From an uncultured Porphyromonas sp. (lineage in GTDB: Bacteria > Bacteroidota > Bacteroidia > Bacteroidales > Porphyromonadaceae): a DNA stretch of 64,000 bases. The position numbers and the translations under genes were made by a program. The first letter of the stretch is position 1, and each line of letters opens with the position of its first letter. The notes below the pieces were generated by a model, which saw nothing but the letters and a program-made list of their open reading frames with translations, did no database searches and was not told where the DNA came from. Below are positions 16,939-26,085 of this stretch, one piece after another. The stretch spans positions 124,001-188,000 of the forward strand of contig CAKRMU010000001.1 in NCBI GenBank assembly GCA_934364985.1, read 5' to 3'.

Positions 16939-18510
16939 CTACTCCGTATTAGAATGATAATAATACCATCCACTTTCAATGGGGATAATTTCATCGCAAG
17001 TTACAAGGTCATAAATACCTACTCTGCACCCTACAAGAGCCTCTGAGCCTAATTTGTCCCATGGTATGATTACTTTTGTGTCCGTCGTCGTTAGGTAAGG
17101 CACGTCATCACCCGTAGGTTCACTTCCATCAAAAGTTAAATACAAGGAATATAGGCTACTCTCGCCTTCTGCCACCCATGATATACCCAGTCCTTCACTG
17201 CATGCCTCTATCAATAGCCCCTGTTGTGGGTATAACTTACGCTTTATATCACCTCGCCAAGGAAGTTTATTAGTTTTAGCCCACTCTGATTTGATCAAAG
17301 AGCTTACACCATAACGTGAACCAATCGTATGTTCAGCCCTAAATAGAGCAACACCTTTTAGAATCCTATCAGTATCAGAATCCAAACTTACTGTAAGGGA
17401 GTCGATATATGCCATTTGTTTAGGCACCTCATCTCGTGCCCAACCGCCCTCTTTTTCGTCCACCATATAGGGAGCTAAGCCTACTACTATACCGCATTTT
17501 TTATTGACCCCGGACACATAGCATTGCCACTGATTTAGGAAATAAGGAAAAGAGCCCCCCCTAAAGTACATCATAGGCACAATAAAATCTACCGCACCCT
17601 GACTCGCCCAATCAATTGGATCTTGATAAACACTATCAAAAGCTGTCCACATTCCTTTTTTTTGCTCCATTGGCTGTTTATAACGTCCTAAAACAGCAGT
17701 ACTCAAGAGAGGTGAATATGATGAGGCTTCACTATATGCCTGCATCTCACTACGGACAGCCACGACAATGTTATTGATATTCCTTCTCCTCCAAATAGCT
17801 AAGTCATCACTTTTTGATTTAGCAAAGGCTCCGCCGTCGGGAAAGTTACTTGTCCTATCCGGGTACCGAATATAATCAAGGTGAATACCAGAAACAGGGT
17901 ATTTCACTAATAATTCTCGTACTAATGCCCTCAAATGGTTAATAGTTGATGGACTATGAGGATCCATAAACCAATGTCCATTGTAGTGAATCATTTCTGC
18001 CGAATGAGCCTTGGGATAACTATCTTCGGGCAGTGATCGCACCTCTTTATCATTGCCATAAGGGACGACAACTATCCACGCATGTACAGCTATACCCCGC
18101 TTGTGGCTCTCTTGGATAGCAAACTTTAAAGGGTCGTAAGATAACCGATAAGTACTTCCAAGTGCTACAAGGTCAGTACTCAAGGGTTCCAACACAGAAG
18201 GGTAGATTAGACGTCCCCTACTCCGTACTTGCAAGAATATGGTATTAACACCTATGCTCTCAAGATTATCCAATAACGTGATTAGCTCCTTCTGCTGTTT
18301 GGCTTCGCTCTGAGCATTAACAGCCACTGAATTAGGCCAATCCAAACCATAATTAGTAGTCAACCAGACTGCTCGCAATTGGTATTTATCACTGCTGACA
18401 GTATCCCTTTGAAAGGACACATTAGCCACCTCCCCCCCCAATGAGAAGCAGGGCGTCACCGACAAAAAGGATAATACAAAGAGGATAGATAGCCAGTGGC
18501 TACGACACAT
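16939..18510 (-). CDS. Secreted family-10-like glycosyl hydrolase (GHL10/DUF187)
   Basis: About 523 residues from ATG 18510 (a TTG at 18525 is further upstream). The N-terminus is a signal peptide (MCRSHWLSILFVLSF...PCFS). The body reads like the GHL10 barrel of Bacteroidetes: LRAVWLTTNYGLDWPNS, FLQVRSRGR, WIVVVPYG, HLDYIRYPD, PMMYFRGGSFPY. The C-terminal 100 residues look like a beta-sandwich. The substrate is unknown; relatives act on cell-wall or other glycans. A run of eight G (plus-strand C at 18432-18439) encodes Gly25-Gly26 just after the signal peptide. The start overlaps the end of panC by 11 bases. Confidence 0.82.
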   Translation of the reverse strand: MCRSHWLSILFVLSFLSVTPCFSLGGEVANVSFQRDTVSSDKYQLRAVWLTTNYGLDWPNSVAVNAQSEAKQQKELITLLDNLESIGVNTIFLQVRSRGRLIYPSVLEPLSTDLVALGSTYRLSYDPLKFAIQESHKRGIAVHAWIVVVPYGNDKEVRSLPEDSYPKAHSAEMIHYNGHWFMDPHSPSTINHLRALVRELLVKYPVSGIHLDYIRYPDRTSNFPDGGAFAKSKSDDLAIWRRRNINNIVVAVRSEMQAYSEASSYSPLLSTAVLGRYKQPMEQKKGMWTAFDSVYQDPIDWASQGAVDFIVPMMYFRGGSFPYFLNQWQCYVSGVNKKCGIVVGLAPYMVDEKEGGWARDEVPKQMAYIDSLTVSLDSDTDRILKGVALFRAEHTIGSRYGVSSLIKSEWAKTNKLPWRGDIKRKLYPQQGLLIEACSEGLGISWVAEGESSLYSLYLTFDGSEPTGDDVPYLTTTDTKVIIPWDKLGSEALVGCRVGIYDLVTCDEIIPIESGWYYYHSNTE

Positions 18511-19351
18511 AAGTAATGTGGTCAATCAGACGGGTACTTCCACACCAAACAGTAATGCAAGCAGTTACCCCGCCTTGCCAATTCTTTGCATCCTCAAGAG
18601 AATTGGTATCTACTAAACTTAGGTACTCAACTTGTAACAATGGGTGCTTATCTATCTCCTCAACGATAGTCTTATGCACTTCATCAATCGTTGCCCCCTC
18701 CTCCATAAGTGTCTTTCCGTGAAGTAAGGCCTGGTATATGACAGGTGCAGCTGCTCGCTCCTCTGGATTAAGTTTCCTATTACGGCTACTCATGGCTAAA
18801 CCATCGCTCTCTCTAATCACAGGACATGGGATTATCTCTATCCCCTGTAGATCAGGTAGCAAAGAGACCATCCGCTTAATGACTGCAATCTGCTGAAAGT
18901 CTTTTAGCCCGAAATACGCTTTATCTGGACGAACCAATCTAAATAACTTTGAAACGATCCAAACAACACCACGGAAATGACCTGGACGATAAGCCCCCTC
19001 CATCACTTCAGCTACCCTTCCAAGGGGCAATTCAGGTGCTTTCTCCCCCACCTCATACATCTCAGACGCTTCTGGGATAAAGGCGATATCTACTCCAGCT
19101 TCATCAAGCAAACGAATGTCATCATCAGTATTGTGTGGGTAAGTCTCAAGGTCTTTAGGATCATTAAACTGGGTAGGATTAAGGAATACGCTTACCACTG
19201 TGATATCACACTCCTTAATGGACTTAGCCACTAAGCTAAGATGACCAGCGTGTAACCCACCCATTGTAGGTACTAAGCCGGTAATCTGCTCTCCATCCCT
19301 CATCTCATTGAGCAAAGCTTGTAGCTCTGCACGTTTTCTTGCTATCTTCAT
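18500..19351 (-). CDS. panC: Pantothenate synthetase PanC
   Basis: 283 residues. PanC joins pantoate and beta-alanine with ATP in coenzyme A synthesis. The nucleotidyl-transferase motif is HAGH (34-37) within PTMGGLHAGHLSLV, and the second motif MSSRNRKL lies near residue 186. Other typical stretches are FLNPTQFNDPKDL and RPGHFRGVVWIVSKLF. Length is normal. A TATCTTTG -7 element is on the minus strand at 19393-19400, 42 bases before the ATG. PanD is not seen in the window. Confidence 0.96.
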   Translation of the reverse strand: MKIARKRAELQALLNEMRDGEQITGLVPTMGGLHAGHLSLVAKSIKECDITVVSVFLNPTQFNDPKDLETYPHNTDDDIRLLDEAGVDIAFIPEASEMYEVGEKAPELPLGRVAEVMEGAYRPGHFRGVVWIVSKLFRLVRPDKAYFGLKDFQQIAVIKRMVSLLPDLQGIEIIPCPVIRESDGLAMSSRNRKLNPEERAAAPVIYQALLHGKTLMEEGATIDEVHKTIVEEIDKHPLLQVEYLSLVDTNSLEDAKNWQGGVTACITVWCGSTRLIDHITYVS

Positions 19352-19457
19352 TTTATTCTGTAAGTTAGGAAGTCAAAACTATTTTGTACCCGCAAAGATA
19401 CATCTTTCCTTAGACCTTAGCATATAAAAGCTCTTTCATAGCAATAATAGACCCCAA

Positions 19458-19543
19458 CGGATACCCTATATTAGCGATGGAGAATTCCCTATATTAGTGG
19501 TAATAAATATAGGGAATTCTCCAAAGTGTATTACGGGTATCCA
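19458..19543. repeat. 23-bp palindromic array B (4 units)
   Basis: Units at 19458-19474, 19481-19497, 19504-19520 and 19527-19543 with linkers CGATGG, TGGTAA, CCAAAG. The first begins CGGATACCC and the last ends GGGTATCCA, so the outer half-sites mirror each other. Units 2 and 3 are near inverted copies. It lies between the divergent panC and aroQ genes. The remaining 19544-19684 shows nothing I can name. Confidence 0.85.
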
Positions 19544-19684
19544 GCTATCTTAAAGCCTATCAAAACATGATTGGATTGTAAGTGTTGAGCATAAATAGTC
19601 GGTAATATAGATAGACACCCATCAGAAGTCATGGTGAATATTAAACTAAATGTGAATAACTAAAGGGCATAGTAATATGAGGTA

Positions 19685-19719
19685 TTTTGCAAAGGTCTCT
19701 CATTATTTTGGTACGTTTG
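19685..19719 (+). promoter_or_regulatory. Possible aroQ promoter within an IS-end-like sequence
   Basis: TTTTG (19685-19689) and TACGTTTG (19712-19719) resemble -33 and -7 elements but with 22 bases between, slightly long. The first 14 bases (TTTTGCAAAGGTCT) are the reverse complement of the end of the MITE-like element at 26086. The leader to the aroQ ATG would be about 65 bases. Confidence 0.35.
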
Positions 19720-19788
19720 TAATGTGTATACAAGCCCCGACAGAATGCTTACACCTTTTGTCCTATCATTATTTGTTTGAATTTGTTT

Positions 19789-20220
19789 ATGGAAACTCGG
19801 CAGATACATATTGTTAATGGACCAAACCTCAATTTATTAGGCTCGCGTGAGCCTAATATTTATGGTGCGACGCCTTTTGAGGAGTATTTGGAGCGATTGA
19901 GAGATATTTACCCTTCGTGGGATTTGGTTTACTTCCAGAGCAATCACGAGGGAGACTTGATTGATTATATCCAAAGTGTCTCGACAGCATCTCAAGGTAT
20001 TGTACTTAATGCAGGTGCATTGTCGCACTATTCATACGCTTTAGCCGACTGCATTAGTTCCATAGATTGCCCTGTTGTAGAGGTGCATATATCACAATTA
20101 GCTTCGCGAGAACCTCATCGACATATCACAGTCCTCACAGATGCTTGTGTAGGAATGCTTATGGGCTTCGGTCTTGATGGCTACCGCCTTGCTATTGCAC
20201 ATTTGATTGCACGTAGATGA
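19789..20220 (+). CDS. aroQ: Type II 3-dehydroquinate dehydratase
   Basis: 143 residues from ATG 19789; an in-frame TTG at 19777 is possible but less likely. AroQ dehydrates 3-dehydroquinate in the shikimate pathway. The N-terminal signature IVNGPNLNLLGSREPNIYG carries the catalytic tyrosine, followed by FQSNHEGDLIDYI and NAGALSHYSYAL, with VEVHISQL and REPHR near the end. Length is normal for the dodecameric type II enzyme. It leads a co-directional group with the O-methyltransferase (34-base gap), rbfA and the permease. Confidence 0.95.
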   Translation: METRQIHIVNGPNLNLLGSREPNIYGATPFEEYLERLRDIYPSWDLVYFQSNHEGDLIDYIQSVSTASQGIVLNAGALSHYSYALADCISSIDCPVVEVHISQLASREPHRHITVLTDACVGMLMGFGLDGYRLAIAHLIARR

Positions 20221-20254
20221 GCTTGACGACAACTATTATTTGACTTAACAAGTG

Positions 20255-20902
20255 ATGCTTGAGCGATTAGAAGAAATAGGAAAAGAGGACTATATTTCGA
20301 TCCACACCTCTCCTGAGTGTCCTGTTTTGCAAGGGATTGCACGCGATGCTAATAATAATTGTACGCACCCAAGAATGGTATCAGGACATATCCAGGGAGC
20401 TCTCCTCCGGTTCATTGTTAAGATAGCCAAACCGAGGAAGATTCTTGAGATCGGGACTTTTGTAGGATATGCGACTATTGCGATGGCTCAAGCCTTAGAG
20501 GATGGTGGAGTATTAACCACTTTAGAGGTCAATGATGAATTAGAGGACACAATACGCAAAAACATAAGAGCAGGTGATGTGGAAGATAGGGTAGAAGTCA
20601 TCATAGGTAATGCAATTGATGTAATTAAAAAACTGCATATAGAGGACTATCAACTTGTATATATTGACGCGGACAAATTAAGATATCCCGACTATTACAA
20701 AGCAATTGTCCCTCATCTAAAAAGCGATGCACTCATTATTGCTGATAATACTCTATGGGGGAATAAAGTTTGGCACAACGAATACCAAGACGCTCACACG
20801 AGAGCTATTAGGGAGTTTAATTCTCTTGTGGCTAACGATGATAGTGTAGAGCAAGTGGTATTAGGCCTAAGGGATGGGATTTCTTTAATACGCAAAAAGT
20901 AA
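20255..20902 (+). CDS. Class I SAM-dependent O-methyltransferase
   Basis: 215 residues from ATG 20255; the GTG just before it is an alternative. The sequence fits the caffeoyl-CoA/catechol O-methyltransferase family (Methyltransf_3): SAM loop EIGTFVGYATIAMA, acidic LEVNDE, YIDADKLRYPDYY with metal-binding Asp, and DNTLWGNKV. Such bacterial proteins include both small-molecule and TrmR-type tRNA U34 methyltransferases; the substrate here cannot be told from sequence. It lies between aroQ and rbfA. Confidence 0.88.
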   Translation: MLERLEEIGKEDYISIHTSPECPVLQGIARDANNNCTHPRMVSGHIQGALLRFIVKIAKPRKILEIGTFVGYATIAMAQALEDGGVLTTLEVNDELEDTIRKNIRAGDVEDRVEVIIGNAIDVIKKLHIEDYQLVYIDADKLRYPDYYKAIVPHLKSDALIIADNTLWGNKVWHNEYQDAHTRAIREFNSLVANDDSVEQVVLGLRDGISLIRKK

Positions 20903-20961
20903 AACAATTCAATAGTATTGCAAGGCTGATTATTTATTGATAATTATTGAGAAGTAATAAC

Positions 20962-21318
20962 ATGGATGAAGTTAGGACAAAGAAAGTAGCAAGAGAAATA
21001 CAAAAGCAATTAGGCATACTTTTTCACGAAGAAACCAGAAAACTCAAAGGTATCATGATCTCTGTAACCGAAGTAAGATTGTCGCCGGACTTGAGTAGTG
21101 CAAGGGTTTTTCTGAGCATTTTTCCAGATGATCGTGCTGAAGAGATGATGGGATGGATCAAGGAACAGAGCAGTACTGTTCGCTATGACTTAGGGACCAG
21201 AATGGGTAGCCAATTGAGGAGAATTCCCGAACTTTACTTTGAGCTAGATACCAGCGAAGCCTATGCACAACGGATTGATGAATTATTAGGCATATCAAAA
21301 TCTACAGATGATAAGTAA
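20962..21318 (+). CDS. rbfA: 30S ribosome-binding factor A
   Basis: 118 residues from ATG 20962; an upstream TTG at 20947 is less likely. RbfA is a KH-fold protein that helps mature the 16S rRNA 5' end. Typical features are KKVAREIQKQLGILF, the RLSPDLSSARVFLSIF core and the RRIPELYFELDTS strand near the end. It is followed 20 bases later by a LolC/E-type permease, a gene order common in Bacteroidales. Confidence 0.93.
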   Translation: MDEVRTKKVAREIQKQLGILFHEETRKLKGIMISVTEVRLSPDLSSARVFLSIFPDDRAEEMMGWIKEQSSTVRYDLGTRMGSQLRRIPELYFELDTSEAYAQRIDELLGISKSTDDK

Positions 21319-21338
21319 TAATCCTGCAAAAAATTGTA

Positions 21339-22505
21339 ATGTACAGACAAGACCTCATCAACGCTTCAAGAATAGCTTGGAGGTACTTTTTCTCAGCAAA
21401 AAGTAGGAATGCAGTCAACATCATATCCATTGTCTCAGTGATAGGAATAGCCCTCGTGACAATGGCTATGGTGATCATTTTATCTGTATTTAATGGCTTT
21501 GAAGTATTTACAAATAGCCAAATATCGCGTCTTTCGCCACCATACAAATTGGTTCAAGACAATGGGAAAACCTTCTCACCAAGTGAAATAGGCTTGGATG
21601 ACAAAAGGGGTATTGTCGAAGGCGAAGCATTGGTTTTTTTTGAGAATGAGAGCCAAGCCGTACGATTAATTGGGGTACATAGTTGTTACTTAAAGGACAT
21701 TGGACTTTCGCAAAATATTGCAGATGGGGTTGCGGATATTGGGGATGAGGACGTACCTATGGCTATTATTGGGATAGGGGTTGCTATGCAATTGGGTGCA
21801 GGGGCGGAGTATCTATCACCTATTGAAGTAAAGGTACCCAAGAGAATCGGTCGCCTATCCGTCGTAAATCCCAATAGGAGTTTTATATCGAAATCTTATC
21901 ATATCTCTGGAGTATTTAGACTGGATCAAGCTGAAGATAATGACCTAATCATACTCCCCATAAATGAAGTTAGAGAGATGCTTCAGATGGAAGGTGACGA
22001 GGTCAATTTCTTAGCCTTAAGCGAATCAATCACACCTCCAAAAGGATACTCTATATTGAATCGCTACGAACAGCATCCCGACCTCTACAAGGTATTAAGT
22101 ATGGAGAAGTGGTTCTCTTTTGCCTTGTTGCTTTTCGTCTTATTACTATCCTTATTTAGCGTCATCAGCACACTAGGAATGCTCATCATTGAGAAAAGAG
22201 ATGATATGAATACCCTCCATTTCTTGGGAGCAAGCGAAAAACTCACTAAAGCTATCCCTATTATCGAGGGGTGGTTGCTCTCCATCACTGGATTAGTAGT
22301 TGGGATGATCGTGGGGAGTATATTAGTGTGGCTACAGGCAAAATATGGATTCGTAAAACTTGGAAATGGTGATACGACGACCTTTCTTATAGAGGCGTAC
22401 CCAGTAGATTTTAGGGCTTCGGACTTGCTTCTTGTAACAGCCGTAATGCTGATAATAGGATTTCTAAGTAGCCTATTAGCAAACAAATTGTTCCGCAGGC
22501 ACTGA
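21339..22505 (+). CDS. FtsX-like ABC permease, LolC/E type
   Basis: 388 residues with four predicted membrane segments: one near residues 25-50, then three after about residue 260. The long middle part is the MacB-type periplasmic domain. The start (RIAWRYFFSAKSRNAVNIISIVSVIGIALVTMAMVI) and ...FSVISTLGMLIIEKRDDMNTLHFLGAS are typical of lipoprotein-releasing LolC/LolE permeases. No ATPase subunit is adjacent; LolD may be elsewhere. Role by family: extraction of lipoproteins from the inner membrane. Confidence 0.85.
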   Translation: MYRQDLINASRIAWRYFFSAKSRNAVNIISIVSVIGIALVTMAMVIILSVFNGFEVFTNSQISRLSPPYKLVQDNGKTFSPSEIGLDDKRGIVEGEALVFFENESQAVRLIGVHSCYLKDIGLSQNIADGVADIGDEDVPMAIIGIGVAMQLGAGAEYLSPIEVKVPKRIGRLSVVNPNRSFISKSYHISGVFRLDQAEDNDLIILPINEVREMLQMEGDEVNFLALSESITPPKGYSILNRYEQHPDLYKVLSMEKWFSFALLLFVLLLSLFSVISTLGMLIIEKRDDMNTLHFLGASEKLTKAIPIIEGWLLSITGLVVGMIVGSILVWLQAKYGFVKLGNGDTTTFLIEAYPVDFRASDLLLVTAVMLIIGFLSSLLANKLFRRH

Positions 22506-22669
22506 AGAAGTTGTCACGGAAACTGATTATAAGAAATCATTATCTTTGGTTAAATGGTTATTTATTTGTAACTTTAACCGCTCGAAGAGCATAACAAAGG
22601 GGAGTTTTAACGTAATTGTAACCACTTGGCTAATAGACAAGTGGCATAACTTAGATTTGAAAGAATTGT

Positions 22670-24682
22670 ATGATGGAGCAGGACAACACTCTTTTAACAC
22701 CAGAAGAGAAAGAAGATGTAACTACACCTAAGGTTGTTGAAAAAGCTAACAACAGTGAGGAGACGTACGAAAATAACCAGACACTTACAGCGACAAAAGA
22801 GACTGTAGATACTTCAAAACTCTCAGCACGTGAACTCTTAGATTACCTGTCGAGTATGGTGAATAGGGGGGAGCTTCCTGAGCTCCAAGAGATGAAAAGG
22901 CTAAAGAGACTTATTAATAAGGAAGAGCCTATTAATAACGATGACGAGGAGCTTGATGATGAGCCCGAAAATGGCGAAGAGAAAGAGGATAGTAAGGATG
23001 ACTTGATGGCTCTGTTCATTAACCTCAGGACTCGATATCATGAGTTGCAAGCCCAAAAGGACGAGGAAGAGAAGGCCGAACGTCAAAGCAACTACGAAAA
23101 GAAGCTAAATCTGATCAAGCGTCTTGAGGACAACCTTGAGTCTACTGATGATTTCTTTAAGATTAGAAATGAGTTTGAAAACATCCGAAATGAGTGGAAA
23201 AACATTGGGCTTGTGCCAGAAAACCTTCGTTCAGAATTGGTAGACAATTACTCCAAACTTGTTGACAAGCATTACGAGATCAACAAACTCAACAAAGAGG
23301 CACAGGAGTATGACTTTAAGCACAATAGGAAAGAAAAAGAAGGATTTATCGAAAAAGCCAAAGCATTAGCTGAGGAATCAGATATTGTTAAAGCATTTAA
23401 GGAGCTTCAGACACTTCACGATATGTGGAAAGAGACTGGTCCTGTAGCCCCTGAGTTCCGCGATACTATGTGGAAAGAATTTAAGGATGCTTCTACTGTC
23501 ATTAATAAACGACACGATGATCACTTTAAGGAACTTCGTGAAAAGGAAGAGCAAAACTATCTCCACAAAATGGAGATAATTGAGAAGCTTGAGAACCTAT
23601 TAGTAAAACTTCCAAATACACGCTCTGGATGGCGTGATTACGAAACCAAAATGGAGGAGATTCGTAAAGAATGGAAAGTAGCTGGTAGAGTGCCAAGAGC
23701 CAAACTCAACGAGGTCAATATGCGCTTCCGCGTTGCGGTTGATGAATTTTATCTACAACGACGGACTTTCTTACGGGAGCTAAGCGAAGAGATCACGCCA
23801 AAACTTGAAAGGATGAGGGAAATTGCCGACGAGGCAGAGCAATTTAAAGACAGTACTGAGTGGCAAGCTACAGCCGATAAACTTAAGGAGTTACAAAAGG
23901 AATGGACTTCAATTGCAAAGCTTGGGACTCGTGTCGGAGAAGCTCAGAAACTATGGAGACGCTTCCGTAAATCATGCGATCAATTTTTTGAAGCTAAGAA
24001 ACAAAACTTTAAACATTTCTCCAGAGAGGATAACCTCAATCGGAAATTAGAGATAGCTGATAAGATAGAAGCACTTGAAGCCAAGGGTTTTGAAGATTGT
24101 GCTGAGGAGTTAGCTACAATTGAGGCAGAATGGGCATCCATAGGACCTGTACCAGATGACAAAAAAAATGAAGTGCTAAATCGGTATTACGGCACTCTTA
24201 GAAGACTTAAAGGGATCGATGAAGGCAGAAGAAGTAATAATAGGAATACCAAAAAGAAAGGTAATGATCAACGGCATGATGAACGTCGTGATCATAAACC
24301 TCGTCGAGTAGACTTCAAAAAGGATTTAACCGAATTGTCCAATCCAGAACTTCAGGATGAGCGTTCAGCAATTGATAGAAATATATCCACTCTTGAGGAT
24401 GAATTATTGCAATATGAAACCAACATTGGCTTCTTTAATGCTTCGCCAAATAGCCCTATCGTTTTGCAAATCCAAAGCAAGATTGACGATCTTAAGGAGC
24501 GTATTAAGAAGCTAAAAGAGCGGAAAAAGGAAGTTAACGAAGAGATTAGCAACCCTACAGAAAAGGAGACTTCCGCTACTAATAATGCTGATGAAAGTGA
24601 TGAGAATGCAAACATTCCTTCAAAGTCCCAGCCAAAAGAGAATGCAGAAGTAACTGAAGAGGAAAAGACTAACAAGGAATAG
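22670..24682 (+). CDS. DUF349 multi-repeat protein
   Basis: 670 residues, highly charged, with an acidic N-terminus and a long helical body. Five DUF349 repeats are recognisable by their W-x3-G motif near residues 175 (EWKNIG), 252 (MWKETG), 334 (EWKVAG), 410 (EWTSIA) and 486 (EWASIG), spaced about 77 residues apart. After that come a basic linker and a coiled-coil C-terminus rich in Lys and Glu. There is no signal peptide or membrane segment, so it is probably cytoplasmic. The function of DUF349 proteins is not established. The ORF starts with two consecutive ATGs. A strong terminator follows at 24727-24767. Confidence 0.85.
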   Translation: MMEQDNTLLTPEEKEDVTTPKVVEKANNSEETYENNQTLTATKETVDTSKLSARELLDYLSSMVNRGELPELQEMKRLKRLINKEEPINNDDEELDDEPENGEEKEDSKDDLMALFINLRTRYHELQAQKDEEEKAERQSNYEKKLNLIKRLEDNLESTDDFFKIRNEFENIRNEWKNIGLVPENLRSELVDNYSKLVDKHYEINKLNKEAQEYDFKHNRKEKEGFIEKAKALAEESDIVKAFKELQTLHDMWKETGPVAPEFRDTMWKEFKDASTVINKRHDDHFKELREKEEQNYLHKMEIIEKLENLLVKLPNTRSGWRDYETKMEEIRKEWKVAGRVPRAKLNEVNMRFRVAVDEFYLQRRTFLRELSEEITPKLERMREIADEAEQFKDSTEWQATADKLKELQKEWTSIAKLGTRVGEAQKLWRRFRKSCDQFFEAKKQNFKHFSREDNLNRKLEIADKIEALEAKGFEDCAEELATIEAEWASIGPVPDDKKNEVLNRYYGTLRRLKGIDEGRRSNNRNTKKKGNDQRHDERRDHKPRRVDFKKDLTELSNPELQDERSAIDRNISTLEDELLQYETNIGFFNASPNSPIVLQIQSKIDDLKERIKKLKERKKEVNEEISNPTEKETSATNNADESDENANIPSKSQPKENAEVTEEEKTNKE

Positions 24683-24726
24683 TTTCCTTGCGTCTTTTAT
24701 CAATCAATAATTCGTGATTATACAGA

Positions 24727-24767
24727 AGAGAGCTACGCCTTTGAAAACAATGCGTAGCTCTCTTTTT
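24727..24767 (+). terminator. Terminator of the DUF349 gene
   Basis: Perfect 12-bp stem AGAGAGCTACGC (24727-24738) with GCGTAGCTCTCT (24752-24763), followed by TTTT. It ends only 11 bases before the next ATG (24779), so it could also act on the leader of that gene. Confidence 0.9.
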
Positions 24768-24778
24768 AGTTGAAGAAT

Positions 24779-25861
24779 ATGAGGACTCACTATTTTAACC
24801 CTGGATATGAGGCATCCATTGAAAGGAATATTACGCAATATACTCCGCCTAAAATGGTACAAAGATTAAGGATAGATCTCCAAACTTTACCTTTGTACTA
24901 TGCGAATCACGAAGACAACGTATTTATCAGTTCACCTCTACCCTCATCATTCACACACCCCAAAATGTTTTTTTCGAAAGATGCAATCTCCGATCTTTCA
25001 CCGTGGGGTTGGGCACCCGAATTGTTAGGAATATTTCGATCTATAAATGCCCCCTATCCTACTGAAGATATGAAATACTTAGCAAGCCGAAAAAGGAGCA
25101 TTGATTTTTGGAAATTAATTGAGCAGGAAATCGTATTTCCAAGTTTTTTTCAAGAGCCAATAGCTATTTCAGAATGTCCTATACTACAAGATGATAATTG
25201 GGTAATTAAGGAAGAGTTCAGTAGCTCTGGGAGAGGAATCACCACAATTTTTGCCACTCAAAATATCAATAAAATCATAAAGGCACGTAGGGAAAGAGAT
25301 AAATGGCAATCAATTGAACCATACTATCCCATAACTAAAGAGATGGGATACGAATTCGTGCGCACAACAAATGGAGAGATAAAATATTTAGGGAAGCACA
25401 TCGCTATTGTCTGTAATAACACTTATGTGGGAAGTAAAATCGGAGCAATTGATGAGGACATTCTTGAGACTACTTACCCCTCTGAAAAGGATTATATCTC
25501 GGCACTTACGAAAGCTTTATTTTCCCTTCCTCTAAAAAATTATGCCGGGATAATTGGCATAGATACAGGAATTATCCACATAGCTAATGCCAGCTACATT
25601 ATCCCATCTTTAGAAATTAATATCCGACCGACTATGGGTTATGTAGCTCTTCAACTACAGAAAAAGTACTTAAGTAAAGGGCAGAAAGGGCAATTTATAA
25701 TCACACGAAAACAAGATTGTATACTTAAGCAAGTTAAATGCGGTGAGCCTTTATACTTAATGGGAAAAGTGGAAAGCTTAGCACCTGGTTTATATCCTCT
25801 TACACCTATACTGAAGGACACACAATTTGTCGCTTGTCTAAGCATTAGCAATGTATTTTAG
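24779..25861 (+). CDS. ATP-grasp-like protein of unknown function
   Basis: 360 residues from ATG 24779 (a TTG three codons upstream is less likely). The middle contains VIKEEFSSSGRGI, which looks like an ATP-grasp nucleotide-binding strand and glycine loop, and the later IGIDTGII...PSLEINIRPTMGY resembles the metal-binding end of ATP-grasp ligases (Glu and Asn before an arginine). The N-terminus (HYFNPGYE) is found in uncharacterised Bacteroidetes proteins. No substrate can be assigned. It stands alone between a terminator just upstream and repeat array C downstream. Confidence 0.65.
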   Translation: MRTHYFNPGYEASIERNITQYTPPKMVQRLRIDLQTLPLYYANHEDNVFISSPLPSSFTHPKMFFSKDAISDLSPWGWAPELLGIFRSINAPYPTEDMKYLASRKRSIDFWKLIEQEIVFPSFFQEPIAISECPILQDDNWVIKEEFSSSGRGITTIFATQNINKIIKARRERDKWQSIEPYYPITKEMGYEFVRTTNGEIKYLGKHIAIVCNNTYVGSKIGAIDEDILETTYPSEKDYISALTKALFSLPLKNYAGIIGIDTGIIHIANASYIIPSLEINIRPTMGYVALQLQKKYLSKGQKGQFIITRKQDCILKQVKCGEPLYLMGKVESLAPGLYPLTPILKDTQFVACLSISNVF

Positions 25862-25987
25862 TGCCTAATCAATACGAGGTTTAATATTATCTCAAATTTA
25901 TCTGAGATACCTAAAATAGATTATTATAATCTATTGATATTCATTATACAATAACAAATAAGAGTGGATTCCTATAATACAACCTCA

Positions 25988-26073
25988 AGAATATTATGTA
26001 TACGACTTAAGAATTACCAGGTATTAATTGAGGTGAACGCTCGGTATTAGTTTCTGAGGATATTCATATGCGT
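25988..26073. repeat. 23-bp palindromic array C (4 units)
   Basis: Units at 25988-26004, 26011-26027, 26034-26050 and a degenerate one at 26057-26073; linkers ACTTAA, TTGAGG, TTTCTG. It lies between the convergent ATP-grasp-like and GlsB-like genes. The sequence 25862-25987 before it is AT-rich with no recognisable feature. Confidence 0.75.
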
Positions 26074-26085
26074 TATAATAAATAA

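Noticed and set aside
24770..24778. TTG start for the ATP-grasp-like gene
   Set aside because: An ATG three codons later is available and the TTG is next to the terminator T-run.
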